A stretch of DNA of 35,281 nt from RXOA01 sp964554715 (GCA_964554715.1 CAZKPU010000010.1:1-35281); one strand, 5' to 3'; shown: positions 9,239-18,019, numbered from the stretch's first letter. The notes: generated by a model from the sequence alone, not told the origin. Made by a program: numbers and translations.

Positions 9239-10221
9239 AGGGGCCAGGAGAGCAGGCGATGCCTGCGACAACGGCGAAGGACCATCTGATGAAGGTGGGA
9301 GGCTACCTGTGGACGAACCAGAAGCCGCTGCTGGTTCTGATCCTGATCGCAATCGTGTTCGCGTTCTTGTCCGAGCACTTCTTTACGTTCAACAACCTGA
9401 TGAACGTGGCGCGTCAAGCGTCCATCGCCGCGCTGCTGGCTGCAGGAATGACGCTCGTCTTGACCTTGGGGGACATCGACCTGTCGGTGGGCGCCAACGC
9501 AGGATTCTGCGGAGTGATTGCCGCGTACCTGTTGAAGCATGGTGTCGCAGCGCCGTGGACCTTCTTGATGGTTCTGGGTGTCGGCGGGTGCGTGGGCTGG
9601 ATCAACGGTTTCTTGGTGACGAAAGTTCGGATTCCGTTCTTCATCGCAACGCTGGCGACGATGTCCGTGTTGACCGGAGCCGGGTTTCTGATCACCGGTG
9701 GCTATCCGATCTCGCTTTTGCCCGCTTCGTGGAAGCCGTTTGGTCGAGGGGTCATCGGTGGGCTGCCTGTTCCGGTTCTGATCATGTTGATCGTTTTCGT
9801 CGTGCTGCAGTTGATGCAGAGCCGAACCACCATCGGGCGGAACATCTACGCGGTCGGTGCCAACGAAAGAGCCGCGCGGCTGTGCGGCATCAAGACCGAC
9901 CGGGTTCGCCTTTTCGCCTACACGCTGTGCGGTGTCCTTGCGGCGCTTGGAGGGATCGTCATGAGTTCCCGGTTGGATTCGGGAGATCCCACCGTCGGGG
10001 CAACGTTCCTGTTGACGCTCATCGCCGCGCCGGTGCTCGGTGGAACGAAGCTGTCGGGGGGGATCGGCACGATGTTCGGGACCCTGGTCGGCGTCTTCGT
10101 CCTGGGGGTTCTCAACAACATCATGAGCCTGATGAACCTTAATTCCTACTGGCAGGAAGTGGTTCGGGGCGCAATCATCCTGGCGGTCGTGGTGCCGCAG
10201 ATCGAGCGACGTCGGCGCTAG
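9223..10221 (+). CDS. sugar ABC transporter permease (RbsC-type)
   Basis: A 332-residue inner-membrane permease of the BPD_transp_2 family. Repeated hydrophobic helices surround the family hallmarks NNLMNVARQASIAALLAAGMTLVL and TLGDIDLSVGA (about 85-95), then INGFLVTKVRIPFFIATLATMS, and a cytoplasmic segment NIYAVGANERAARLCGI that contacts the ATPase. It is of normal length for RbsC-like proteins. ATG 9223 has AAGGAG 8 nt upstream inside the ATPase gene. It completes the first importer; the next gene, an aldehyde:ferredoxin oxidoreductase, starts 81 nt downstream on the same strand. Confidence 0.9.
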   Translation: MREDMKGPGEQAMPATTAKDHLMKVGGYLWTNQKPLLVLILIAIVFAFLSEHFFTFNNLMNVARQASIAALLAAGMTLVLTLGDIDLSVGANAGFCGVIAAYLLKHGVAAPWTFLMVLGVGGCVGWINGFLVTKVRIPFFIATLATMSVLTGAGFLITGGYPISLLPASWKPFGRGVIGGLPVPVLIMLIVFVVLQLMQSRTTIGRNIYAVGANERAARLCGIKTDRVRLFAYTLCGVLAALGGIVMSSRLDSGDPTVGATFLLTLIAAPVLGGTKLSGGIGTMFGTLVGVFVLGVLNNIMSLMNLNSYWQEVVRGAIILAVVVPQIERRRR

Positions 10222-10302
10222 ATCGGATGGGTTTGGCCGCCCCGCCTCTGCTGACCGATCGGGTCGCTGGGCCGGAGTGGCAACACAGAAGAGGAGTGCA
10301 AC

Positions 10303-12198
10303 ATGACCGGAGGAGTTTGGGGAAGAATCCTTCACGTAAACCTGTCGACGCGCAGCGTCAAGGTTCTGGAGCCGGAAAAGGAGAGACCGGGATACTACCG
10401 GCGCTACTGGGGCGGCGGGTGTATGGGGGCGCAGCTGATGCTGGAGCACTCGGATCCCGGCAAGGATGCGTTCGACCCCGGCAACGCCATCGTGTTTGCT
10501 GCGGGACCCCTGACAGGGGCCGCGGCGCCAGGTGTGGCGAAGTACGTTGTTGTCTCGAAATCTCCTCTTTCGGGCGCCATCGCCGAGGCTGCCGGCGTCG
10601 GCGGGTGGGGCCGTGGTTTGAAGCGGGCTGGACTGGACGCGATCGTGGTTGTAGGGCAGTCGGAGACCCCTGTTCAGATTGTCGTGAGGGACGGGACGGG
10701 GACGATCGAGAGCGCCGAGGGAACGTGGGGAAAGACGACATCGGAAACGACCGACGTCGCGTCGAAGGGCGAAGATCAAGCTCACGTTTTGTGCATCGGC
10801 CCCGCCGGCGAGAACCTTGTCCGGTACGCGTCGATCGTCAGTGACCGCTACTACGCGAACCTTCGCGGTGGGTTGGGCGCGGTCATGGGCGCGAAGAAGC
10901 TGAAAGCGTTGGTGGCGGTCGCATCGCTTGAGCCGCCCGTAGATGATGAACAGGCGATGCAGGAGATTGCGTCCGACTTCGAAGCGCACTTCCTGGAGCA
11001 TCCCGTCAATGGAGCGGTTCATGCCATGGGAATGGGGGCCTTCTACGAACCCCTGAATCAAGGGGGGTTCACGTCGTCGCTGAACGGGAAGACGACGTCT
11101 CTCGAGGATGTCAGCGCCGTTTCGGGAGCGAAGATCCACGAGGAGCTGTTCGATCGGCGGGTATCGTGTGCAGGTTGTCCTGGAGGCTGTCCGCGGATTG
11201 CCAAAGCGCATGAAGCGCTTGGGAGCAGCGGCGGTTACCGCAGCCCGGAACTCGAGCTGCTGATGGCGATCGGGAACGGCTGTGGCATTCAGGACCTAGC
11301 ACGGATCGTGACGGCAAATGAGCGCTTCCTGGATCTAGGAATCGACTACGTCTCCTTTGGGGTGACACTGGCTGCTGCGATGGAGTGCTTCGAGACAGGC
11401 TCTCTGGATGAAGATCGGACCGGCGGGCTGCAAGTGCGGTTCGGGAACGCCGAAATCCTTGTTCCGCTCATCGAGCAGACTGCACATCGAGAGGGCTTCG
11501 GTGACCTTCTTGCCGAAGGAAGCCTACGTCTGACACAGAGCCTCTCCGGCGAGGCGGTTCCCGTGGCGATGCAGTGCAAGGGAATGGAGCTGCCGCTGCA
11601 TGATCCGAGGATGAAGCCGATGCTTGGTCTGTCGTATGCGGTGTCACCGGCGGGGCCGGATGACCTCTCCGTCGAGCACGACTCGGACTTCGACATGAAC
11701 GCTCCGGCGTTGTTCTTCGAGCGATCGGCGACGCTTGGCATCGCCGAACCGCTGGAAACCACGGATCTGGGGCCGCGGAAGGTGCGGATGATGAGGATCC
11801 TCGAGGACGTGTTCAGCTTCATGAACAGCGCCGGGATCTGCAAATTCGCGGCGGTCCCGTGCAGGTATTTCACGTTCTCGCAACTTACGAGGCTGGCGGA
11901 AGCGGTCACGGGGTGGGAAGTGAGCCTTTGGGAGCTCATGCGGCTCGGAGAGCGGCGGATCGCCTTGCAGAAGGTCTTCAACGGGCGAGCCGGGCTCAGG
12001 CCGGAGGCCGACGCGCTCCCTGCCCGCGTGTTCGAGGCGATCGAAGGCGGGCCGCGAGACGGTGTGCGGATCGATCACGATCAATTCGAGCAAGCCAAGG
12101 CCATGTACTACGAGATGCGAGGCTGGGATCCGCAAAGCGGTTTCCCTACGCTGGTGAAGCTGGTTGAGCTGGGGATCGATGAGTATGCGAACGTCTAG
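10303..12198 (+). CDS. aor: aldehyde:ferredoxin oxidoreductase (tungstopterin family)
   Basis: A 631-residue protein of the AOR family, which oxidises aldehydes to carboxylic acids and reduces ferredoxin, using a bis-pyranopterin tungsten (or molybdenum) site and one [4Fe-4S] cluster. Four cluster cysteines are visible: Cys289, Cys292 and Cys296 in CAGCPGGC, and Cys513 in NSAGICKF, with spacing close to the well-studied archaeal enzyme. The N-terminus MTGGVWGRILHVNLSTRSV and the GGGCMGAQLM segment are typical of the family. Start ATG 10303 follows a GAGGAG motif. It sits between sugar importer genes and a sugar kinase gene, so a role in oxidising an aldehyde made during sugar breakdown, such as acetaldehyde from a DeoC reaction, is likely but inferred. 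Substrate range in this family varies and cannot be predicted. Confidence 0.9.
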   Translation: MTGGVWGRILHVNLSTRSVKVLEPEKERPGYYRRYWGGGCMGAQLMLEHSDPGKDAFDPGNAIVFAAGPLTGAAAPGVAKYVVVSKSPLSGAIAEAAGVGGWGRGLKRAGLDAIVVVGQSETPVQIVVRDGTGTIESAEGTWGKTTSETTDVASKGEDQAHVLCIGPAGENLVRYASIVSDRYYANLRGGLGAVMGAKKLKALVAVASLEPPVDDEQAMQEIASDFEAHFLEHPVNGAVHAMGMGAFYEPLNQGGFTSSLNGKTTSLEDVSAVSGAKIHEELFDRRVSCAGCPGGCPRIAKAHEALGSSGGYRSPELELLMAIGNGCGIQDLARIVTANERFLDLGIDYVSFGVTLAAAMECFETGSLDEDRTGGLQVRFGNAEILVPLIEQTAHREGFGDLLAEGSLRLTQSLSGEAVPVAMQCKGMELPLHDPRMKPMLGLSYAVSPAGPDDLSVEHDSDFDMNAPALFFERSATLGIAEPLETTDLGPRKVRMMRILEDVFSFMNSAGICKFAAVPCRYFTFSQLTRLAEAVTGWEVSLWELMRLGERRIALQKVFNGRAGLRPEADALPARVFEAIEGGPRDGVRIDHDQFEQAKAMYYEMRGWDPQSGFPTLVKLVELGIDEYANV

Positions 12199-12285
12199 TA
12201 GGACGGATGTTCGCGCTGCGGCGATCTCTAGCGCCTGCATCGCACGACGGCAAAGATTCTGATTCGGGAACCACGGAGGTGGAGT

Positions 12286-13815
12286 GTGAAGAAGTACCTT
12301 TTGGCCTACGACCTCGGAACCACCGGAAGCAAGGCCAGCCTGTTTGACGCGCAAGGTCAGCTGCTGGCAAACAGTTACGATGAATACGATACCGACTACT
12401 CCGAAGGAAACCGGGCGGAGCAGAACCCGCAGGACTGGTGGGAGGCCGTCTGTGACTCGACGCAGCGGCTTCTTGCCGAGACAGGAGTGAACCCCGGAGA
12501 GATTGCCGGGATCTCCTTTAGCGGTCACATGATGGGCTGCCTCCCCGTTGACAAACAGGGGACTCCGCTCCGAAGCTGCATCATCTGGTCGGACAACCGC
12601 AGCGTCGAGCAAGCACAGCATCTGGTCGAGCAGGTGGGGGCGGAGGAAGGGTACAGGATTACAGGCCACCAGCTCCTTCCGTGCTACTCGGCAGCGAAGA
12701 TCATGTGGGTGCGGGACAACCAGCCGGAGATCTTCGAGAAGACCCACAAGTTTCTGCACGTCAAGGACTACGTCGCCGCGAGGTTCACAAAGGCATTTGC
12801 CACGGACTATTCAGACGCATGCGGGATGAACCTGTTCGACTTGGAGAAGCACGACTGGTCGGAGGCCCTGCTTCGTGCAAGCGGAATCCCGCTCGAGAAG
12901 CTTCCCGACGTCCATGCATCATCCGACGTCATCGGCGAGGTGACCGCGGAGGCGGCCAAAGAGACCGGCCTGTGCGCAGGGATTCCTGTCGTCATCGGCG
13001 GCGGCGATGGTCCGTGTGCCGGAGTGGGATCGGGGGTTATCGCTGAAGGGCTTGCCTACAACTACTTCGGGTCGGCTGCATGGATCGGAATCGCCTCAAG
13101 AAAACCCGTCTACGACCCGCAGATGAGAACGTTCAACTTCATCCACCTGGACAAAGATCTCTACATGCCGGTGGGGGCTTCAAACAACGGCGGATATTCC
13201 TATCAGTGCTTCCGGAATGCGGTGTGGGAGTCGGAGATGAAGGCGGCGGAGAACCTGTCGCTGGACGTGTTCGACCTTATGGAGCTGCGAGCCCGCAAGG
13301 TTCCGCCGGGTGCCAACAAGCTGTTGTACCTGCCGTTCATTCGTGGCGAACGTTGCCCGTACACGAACCCCAACGCCCGGGGAGCGTTCATCGGGCTGAC
13401 CCCGAATCACTCCAAAGCCGACATGACGCGCGCCGTGTTGGAGGGCGTCGTCTTCAACCAACGGATCATTCTTGACGCGCTCGAGCAGCAGGGGGCTGCG
13501 GTCAAGGAAATGTGGGTGATCGGTGGAGGAGCCAAGAGCACGTTGTGGCGGCAGATCATGGCAGACATCTATCGGAAGCCGATCATCCAACCGCGCCTTC
13601 TCCAAGAAGCAAACTCGTTGGGAGCGGCCATTGCGGCGGGTGTCGGGGTAGGGCTGTTTGACAGTTTCGAAGCCTCGAAGGGGATGGTGGAGATGGTTGC
13701 GCGTCAGGAGACCGACGGATCGGTGGCCGAAGCCTATGAAGGCGTCTATGGTGTGTTCAAGGAGGCGTATGAGCAGTTGGTGCCCGTCTTCGAGTCGCTG
13801 GCGCATTTGGCGTAG
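12286..13815 (+). CDS. FGGY-family carbohydrate kinase (xylulokinase-like)
   Basis: A 509-residue sugar kinase with both actin-like FGGY domains. The N-terminal phosphate motif is YDLGTTGSKASLFD (9-22 region), the sugar-binding motif includes ISFSGHMMGCLPVD, the catalytic base is probably Asp241 in GGGDGPCAG, and the C-terminal FGGY signature region (GVVFNQR and VIGGGAKSTLWRQIMADI) is complete. Start is GTG 12286 preceded by GGAGGTGGAG. Most characterised relatives phosphorylate ketopentoses or related polyols; xylulokinase is the nearest name, not a proven activity. It is 87 nt downstream of the oxidoreductase gene in unit A. It is homologous to the interrupted kinase at 28074-29615. Confidence 0.88.
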   Translation: MKKYLLAYDLGTTGSKASLFDAQGQLLANSYDEYDTDYSEGNRAEQNPQDWWEAVCDSTQRLLAETGVNPGEIAGISFSGHMMGCLPVDKQGTPLRSCIIWSDNRSVEQAQHLVEQVGAEEGYRITGHQLLPCYSAAKIMWVRDNQPEIFEKTHKFLHVKDYVAARFTKAFATDYSDACGMNLFDLEKHDWSEALLRASGIPLEKLPDVHASSDVIGEVTAEAAKETGLCAGIPVVIGGGDGPCAGVGSGVIAEGLAYNYFGSAAWIGIASRKPVYDPQMRTFNFIHLDKDLYMPVGASNNGGYSYQCFRNAVWESEMKAAENLSLDVFDLMELRARKVPPGANKLLYLPFIRGERCPYTNPNARGAFIGLTPNHSKADMTRAVLEGVVFNQRIILDALEQQGAAVKEMWVIGGGAKSTLWRQIMADIYRKPIIQPRLLQEANSLGAAIAAGVGVGLFDSFEASKGMVEMVARQETDGSVAEAYEGVYGVFKEAYEQLVPVFESLAHLA

Positions 13816-13895
13816 GCGCCGGGGGCACAACGGTGATGCGTTGCCGAAACGTGGAGAGCGTAGCGGGAAGTAGTTCGGTGTCCTAGCTTCCTTTC

Positions 13896-14896
13896 ATGTT
13901 GTCCGCGGGGAATGAAGGACATGGCACGCAGGGCGGACGGAGCGCGAAGGGATCCGAAAGGGTGTGTGGCAGGCGGGAATTGCTTACCGCGGATGAACCG
14001 AAGGGGAGCCGGGCAAAGCGCAGGCGTGGCCGAGCGCTGTCCGGCTCCTTCTTGCGTTGGCCCGAACTTGAAACGGTGCTTCGTTCCTATCGTGAGGTGT
14101 TGAAGAACGACCGATCGATGCCTCTCCATTGGCAGGTCGAACAGGCGCTGAAGAAGACGATCTGTTTGCTGGAGGGAGGGGGAGAAGAGCTGTTCTTCAG
14201 CGAACGCGAGATCGCGGAACTGCTATCGGTGAGTGCCTCGACAGCGAGTCGAGCGATGAAGGCGTTGATCGCCGAGGGGTGCGTTCGAAGGCGGCGCGGG
14301 AAACGGGGGTATGCAGTGGTTCCGGCTCCGATCGTGATGCATCTGGAGCGCAACAGTGTGAAGCCGGACCGGATAGCAACGGATGCGGTGTCTGAGGTGT
14401 TGGTGGAAGCGGTTTCAAGGAGAGTGATGGGGGGGGCGAGCCTGTCAGGCGGTTGACAGGCTGGGAAGGCGATGTCCTTGAGCTCGGTCAGCTGGGGCGT
14501 TGGGAAGGAAGGCCGGTGATGTTTGGCAGAATCTATCTTCCAATGCGCAGGTTCCCAGGGATCGCGGAGGTCAGCGATTCGAGGCTTGTAGTCGAGACGG
14601 CACCATGCATCGCGAAGCAGTGGGGGGTACGGGCAATCGAAACGGTTGAGGAGACATCGATATCGCGTGCCGGAGCGGAAGAGGCGGAACATCTCGAGGT
14701 TGCGCTATGGAACCCGTGCCTTCTCGTGACGCGAACCCTGTACGAGCTTGGGAATGAGCAAGGCGCGTTCGTCCATTCCAGGACGTGGATCGCCGGTGGA
14801 ATCGCCACCAGCGTAAGACGACCGCCCGGTGATCATATGTGCGGAAAACGGTCAAGAATCGGTGAGATCGATGAGAACCGCGGCTCTAGTCCTTGA
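13896..14896 (+). pseudogene. GntR/HutC-family regulator, frameshifted in a G8 run
   Basis: Two overlapping frames together encode one transcription factor. The first (from ATG 13896) carries a winged helix-turn-helix: YREVLKNDRSMPLHWQVEQ, FFSEREIAELLSVSASTASRAMKALIAEG. It runs out after the eight-G tract at 14429-14436 and stops at 14456. The second frame, joined after the tract as GEPVRRLTGWEGDVLELGQ, encodes the UTRA effector domain to 14896. Adding one G (or a -1 slip) restores a continuous protein that aligns along its length with the regulator at 14886-15674. It could be a real mutation, an assembly error in a homopolymer, or slippage-dependent expression. The start is uncertain: no good ribosome site precedes 13896, and conserved sequence begins near 14085. 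Its end overlaps the convergent regulator by 11 nt. Confidence 0.75.
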
Positions 14897-15674
14897 CCAA
14901 GTGGGATCTGAGGACACAACGATCGCCGCGCAGCCGTGAGTCGAAGTACTCGACCGGGACTCCTCCGGCGGCGTAGGTCGAGCCCAGCAAGCGGAGGCAT
15001 GGTTCCCACACCTGAACTCGCAGAAGCTCGGAGTCCTGCAAGGAGATATTCGTTGCGTGAACCTCACGATGGGCACCCATCACGCGAACGGCACAATGCA
15101 TCTCGATCAAGTGATAGAGATCCTCCTCGAACACAGAATCCGGGAGTTCGGCGATCGCAGCAAACGTTGGGTAGGGAAGGAAGGAATCGACAACAAGAAG
15201 CGGTTCCTGCCCGACGAAACGGAGGCGTCTGAGCCAGACGACCTTGGAGCCGGGGGCGATCTTGAGCTCTTTCGCGGCGACCTGGGGAGCCGGCCGGATG
15301 GCCTTCTCGAGAAGGGAGGTCCGGTGATCCACGTGCTCCTGCTCAAGCATCGCTCCGAAGCTCATCAGCTGTTCCATGAAGATGAGCGGCACGTCATGTC
15401 TTCCCTTCACAACGGCTCGCTTGCCTCGGTGGCGTTCGAGATACCCCTCGTCGAGCAAGGACTTCATCGCCTTATTCACGGTGGGGCGGCTGATTCCGAG
15501 TTCCGTAGCGATCTCCTCTTCGCTGAAGAAGGAATCTCCGGCCGAGAGGTCCCCTTCGTCAATGAGATGCTTCAGCACGAACTGAACCTGGTAGTAGAGC
15601 GGTAGCGCTGCGTCATCTTTCAGGACAGACCTATAGGACGACAACGCATGGGGTTGGCTTGGCATATCAGTCAT
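14886..15674 (-). CDS. GntR/HutC-family transcriptional regulator
   Basis: A 262-residue regulator. The N-terminal winged helix-turn-helix (about 10-90) contains LPLYYQVQFVLKHLIDEG and FFSEEEIATELGISRPTVNKAMKSLLDEGYLERHRGKR; the C-terminal UTRA domain (about 95-255) would bind a small effector, usually a sugar phosphate or similar metabolite in this subfamily. ATG 15674 has GGAGG 8 nt upstream. It is the last gene of unit B, 82 nt after the HAD gene. A partial copy of the shared operator lies in its upstream region (15694-15713), so autoregulation is possible. It is clearly paralogous to the regulators at 13896-14896 and 17098-17895. Confidence 0.9.
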   Translation of the reverse strand: MTDMPSQPHALSSYRSVLKDDAALPLYYQVQFVLKHLIDEGDLSAGDSFFSEEEIATELGISRPTVNKAMKSLLDEGYLERHRGKRAVVKGRHDVPLIFMEQLMSFGAMLEQEHVDHRTSLLEKAIRPAPQVAAKELKIAPGSKVVWLRRLRFVGQEPLLVVDSFLPYPTFAAIAELPDSVFEEDLYHLIEMHCAVRVMGAHREVHATNISLQDSELLRVQVWEPCLRLLGSTYAAGGVPVEYFDSRLRGDRCVLRSHLVKD

Positions 15675-15693
15675 TCACAGAACCTCCGATGGG

Positions 15694-15713
15694 CTTGTCA
15701 TGTGATGCCTCGA
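15694..15713 (-). promoter_or_regulatory. weak operator-like half site
   Basis: On the plus strand CTTGTCATGTGATGCCTCGA. One half (CTTGTCATG, i.e. CATGACAAG on the minus strand) fits the shared motif well, and the other half does not. It lies about 20 nt upstream of the GntR start at 15674. No clear -35/-10 pair was found with it. Confidence 0.3.
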
Positions 15714-15756
15714 TATCATCCCTTCACTCGACATTGTCTCTAACGTATTCCGTAGT

Positions 15757-16554
15757 CTACCGTCCGATGCGTGAGGATGCATCGGAAAGGGTAGCATAGA
15801 TGTGATCCGGAGGCCCAACGACCGTGTCTTCATCTTCGGCCGTGGAGACACCGGTGAGGACAAGAACGAAAGAGACCCCGATGTGACGCGCGGCGCGTCC
15901 GTCGTTGGGGAGAGAGTCACCGATGAGTGCGACCCTCTCCTTGGGAGTTGCGGCGACCTCTAACGCCAAGTCCACGGCCGCACCGTGGGGTTTGCCGGCG
16001 ATCGCAGCCGGCTTGAAGCCCATCCCGCGAAACGCGCCGACCAGGCTGCCCGCGCCGGGCATCGTTCCGTTGGCGGCGGCGTATACGGGAGCTTCATCGG
16101 TGACGACCAACGAAGCGCCTGCGGCCAAGATCGGCAGTGCGCTGGCCAGTGATGCATAGCTGAAGCGGTCGGTGAAGCCAACCAACACGGCATCCGCAGG
16201 ACCGGATGTCACGACGTGATGGCCCAGGGTTGTCACGTCATCAGCCAGCGCCTGCTCACCGATCACGTAAACGCGGCAGCGTCCGAACATGCGGTGGAGC
16301 TCCACGGCGGCTGCATGGGAGCTTGTGACGACCTGATCGGCGGAAAACGGGATCCCCGAGGAACGTACCCGCCGTGCGATCTCCGTACGAGCGCATGTCG
16401 AATTGTCGGTGAGAACGACAAGCTTCTTGCCGGCAATGCAAGCGGCATGGAGAAAGCCAGAAGCCCCGGGCAGCAGCGAGGCTCCCCGGCTGAGGGTTCC
16501 GTCCATGTCCAAGATGAACGAATCATAGCGGTCGAACAGATCGATCGGGGTCAG
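15757..16554 (-). CDS. HAD-superfamily phosphatase, NagD-like (HAD-IIA)
   Basis: A predicted 265-residue hydrolase with all four HAD motifs: nucleophile FILDMDGTL (Asp16, Asp18), LTDNST, the lysine region IAGKPHGAAVDLAL, and IGDSLPNDGRAA. The cap placement fits HAD-IIA proteins such as NagD and p-nitrophenyl phosphatases, which dephosphorylate sugar phosphates, nucleotides or phosphoglycolate. No ATG, GTG or TTG stands at a sensible position. CTG 16554 overlaps the upstream stop as CTGA and follows a GGAGG motif by 4 nt, so I take it as the start; the alternative is GTG 16641, which would add 29 unconserved-looking residues inside the neighbouring gene. Its role in the pathway may be to dephosphorylate or salvage a stalled intermediate (inference). 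Confidence 0.8.
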   Translation of the reverse strand: MTPIDLFDRYDSFILDMDGTLSRGASLLPGASGFLHAACIAGKKLVVLTDNSTCARTEIARRVRSSGIPFSADQVVTSSHAAAVELHRMFGRCRVYVIGEQALADDVTTLGHHVVTSGPADAVLVGFTDRFSYASLASALPILAAGASLVVTDEAPVYAAANGTMPGAGSLVGAFRGMGFKPAAIAGKPHGAAVDLALEVAATPKERVALIGDSLPNDGRAARHIGVSFVLVLTGVSTAEDEDTVVGPPDHIYATLSDASSRIGR

Positions 16555-17069
16555 TTCTCCTCCTCTGAGGCGCGGGCGAGATACGAGAGAATGATGTCGG
16601 CTGTCCACCGAGCAACATGTCCGACCACACCTTCGGCACACTTGATGTGGCCTCCGGCAGCCCTGAACTTGTCAGCTTCCGTGGGGTTCCACAAGTCGAC
16701 GCCGATGCCGACGACGCGCTCTTGTACCTTACGGCACTCGAGAGTGTCGTAGGATGCCTCATACCGTTCGATGAGGTCCTTCACGAGTGCGAAGTTTTCC
16801 CAGCGGAGACGCTTGGGATCCTTCATGTTGTCGCGATCGCGGCCGACAATCAGCCCGATGGAGATGATCCCACCGGAAAGAGCCCCGCACGTTCGACCGG
16901 TGCATCCCATTCCGCCTGAGAAGCCGGTTGTCGCGCGGAACGCTGCCGGAGCATCGATGTCGAAGACATCCATGACGGCGGCGACAACGCACTGCGCGCA
17001 GCCGTGGTAGTCCTTCTCGTACTGAATGGCCTTCTCAACAACTGTGTCAATGATCTGAGCGTTATTCAT
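16551..17069 (-). CDS. C_GCAxxG_C_C family redox protein
   Basis: A 172-residue cysteine-rich protein. It contains YHGCAQCVVAAVMDVF (GCAxxV, about 22-37), GFSGGMGCTGRTCGALSGG (about 50-68), DTLECRKV, and a late IKCAEGVVGHVARW, giving the spaced cysteines that define the C_GCAxxG_C_C family. Members are common in anaerobes and often neighbour redox enzymes; a specific biochemical role is not established to my knowledge. ATG 17069 follows an AGGAG motif about 10 nt upstream; the frame stays open to 17141 but the extra residues look unrelated. It is 28 nt after the GntR gene and overlaps the HAD gene start by 4 nt, so it belongs to unit B. Confidence 0.8.
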   Translation of the reverse strand: MNNAQIIDTVVEKAIQYEKDYHGCAQCVVAAVMDVFDIDAPAAFRATTGFSGGMGCTGRTCGALSGGIISIGLIVGRDRDNMKDPKRLRWENFALVKDLIERYEASYDTLECRKVQERVVGIGVDLWNPTEADKFRAAGGHIKCAEGVVGHVARWTADIILSYLARASEEEN

Positions 17070-17097
17070 GATTGTGTCTCTCCTGCAACACAGCGGC

Positions 17098-17895
17098 CTA
17101 CGTCGGAGGAGTGCGCTTGACATCGGAACGGAGCACGCCAAGAGAGCCCTTCAGGTATGAGATGAACCTCTCGACCGGTTGGCCGTTATCATCAAACGAT
17201 GTTCCCGACAGCCGCAAGCATGGATCCCAGAGAGGGATCCCAAGAAGTTTCGTTTCGTCAATCCCGGAGCGAACAGCCATGACTTCACGTTCCGCGTGTC
17301 GAACGCATACGTCGAACCGCCGCTCCAATAGGGAGTAAAGATCCGTATCGAACTCCGAGCAGTCCAGCGTCATCAAGTCACCGAACGTGGATCGAGGAAG
17401 ATACGAATTGACAAACAAGATCGGCGTATCATCCACGAACCGAAGTCGGCGGAGGTAGATCACCTCAGCCTCATCGGTTCGCAGTGCCTTTCGAAGCTCT
17501 GACGTAGATGGAACGATCTCCCGAGAGATCAGCGCCGTGCGGTAAGGCTTCTCAAGCCTCTGGAGCATCTCTCCGAAACTGATCAGCTCTCCCATGAACA
17601 CGAGTGGGACCGATTGCGAACCACGAACCAAAGCACGCTTTCCACGCTCGCGCCGGATGTGTCCCTCGGCGATGAGTTCACGCATAGCACGACCCACAGT
17701 CGGCCGGCTCACGGCCAGGGATTTGGCGATCTCCTCCTCGCTGAAGAACTCGGAATTGGGAGCAATTTCGCCGCTATCAAGGAGATCCAAGAGAACCTGT
17801 TTGACCTGATGGTAAAGCGGGAGCGCTCCACCCTGATCAAGCATGTCGCGGAACCTCAAGAGCAGCCGTGCATTGTCAGTTTGTGAACCCATCAT
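17098..17895 (-). CDS. GntR/HutC-family transcriptional regulator
   Basis: A 265-residue regulator with an N-terminal winged helix-turn-helix (about 22-92; LPLYHQVKQVLLDLLDSGEI, FFSEEEIAKSLAVSRPTVGRAMRELIAEGHIRRERGKR) and a C-terminal UTRA effector domain (about 105-258; YLRRLRFVDDTPILFVNSYLP, WDPCLRLSGTSF). Two consecutive ATGs open the frame at 17895 and 17892, with an in-frame TAG four codons upstream. There is no well-spaced ribosome binding site. A plausible promoter (17902-17930) would start transcription at about the first ATG, giving a leaderless message. The shared operator overlaps the start codon (17882-17901), so this is the best candidate for the autoregulated master repressor of the locus, by inference. 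Confidence 0.9.
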   Translation of the reverse strand: MMGSQTDNARLLLRFRDMLDQGGALPLYHQVKQVLLDLLDSGEIAPNSEFFSEEEIAKSLAVSRPTVGRAMRELIAEGHIRRERGKRALVRGSQSVPLVFMGELISFGEMLQRLEKPYRTALISREIVPSTSELRKALRTDEAEVIYLRRLRFVDDTPILFVNSYLPRSTFGDLMTLDCSEFDTDLYSLLERRFDVCVRHAEREVMAVRSGIDETKLLGIPLWDPCLRLSGTSFDDNGQPVERFISYLKGSLGVLRSDVKRTPPT

Positions 17896-17901
17896 AACAA
17901 G
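17882..17901 (-). promoter_or_regulatory. operator copy 5 (overlaps GntR start codon)
   Basis: Plus-strand TGTGAACCCATCATAACAAG matches operator copy 1 at 16 of 20 positions. It abuts the predicted -10 box and covers the ATG at 17895. Confidence 0.55.
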
Positions 17902-17930
17902 AGTCTACCCCCTCTTTCGGTCCTGCACAA
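17902..17930 (-). promoter_or_regulatory. possible promoter of the GntR gene at 17098-17895
   Basis: On the minus strand TTGTGC (17930-17925) and TAGACT (17907-17902) are separated by 17 nt. The -35 box is weak. The -10 box ends 6 nt before the ATG, so the transcript would be leaderless or nearly so. Confidence 0.4.
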
Positions 17931-18019
17931 AGTCCTTGGCTTTGCGCAAGAACACGTGATTTAGGGTGTGTCTCACCTCGATTCAAGCGACCTTGACCTC
18001 CGAGTGAAGGTCCGTGCCG

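Noticed and set aside
9169..11211. A 680-codon open frame on the minus strand
   Set aside because: It is antisense to the permease and aldehyde:ferredoxin oxidoreductase genes, has low-complexity Arg/Asp/His-rich composition and no domain.
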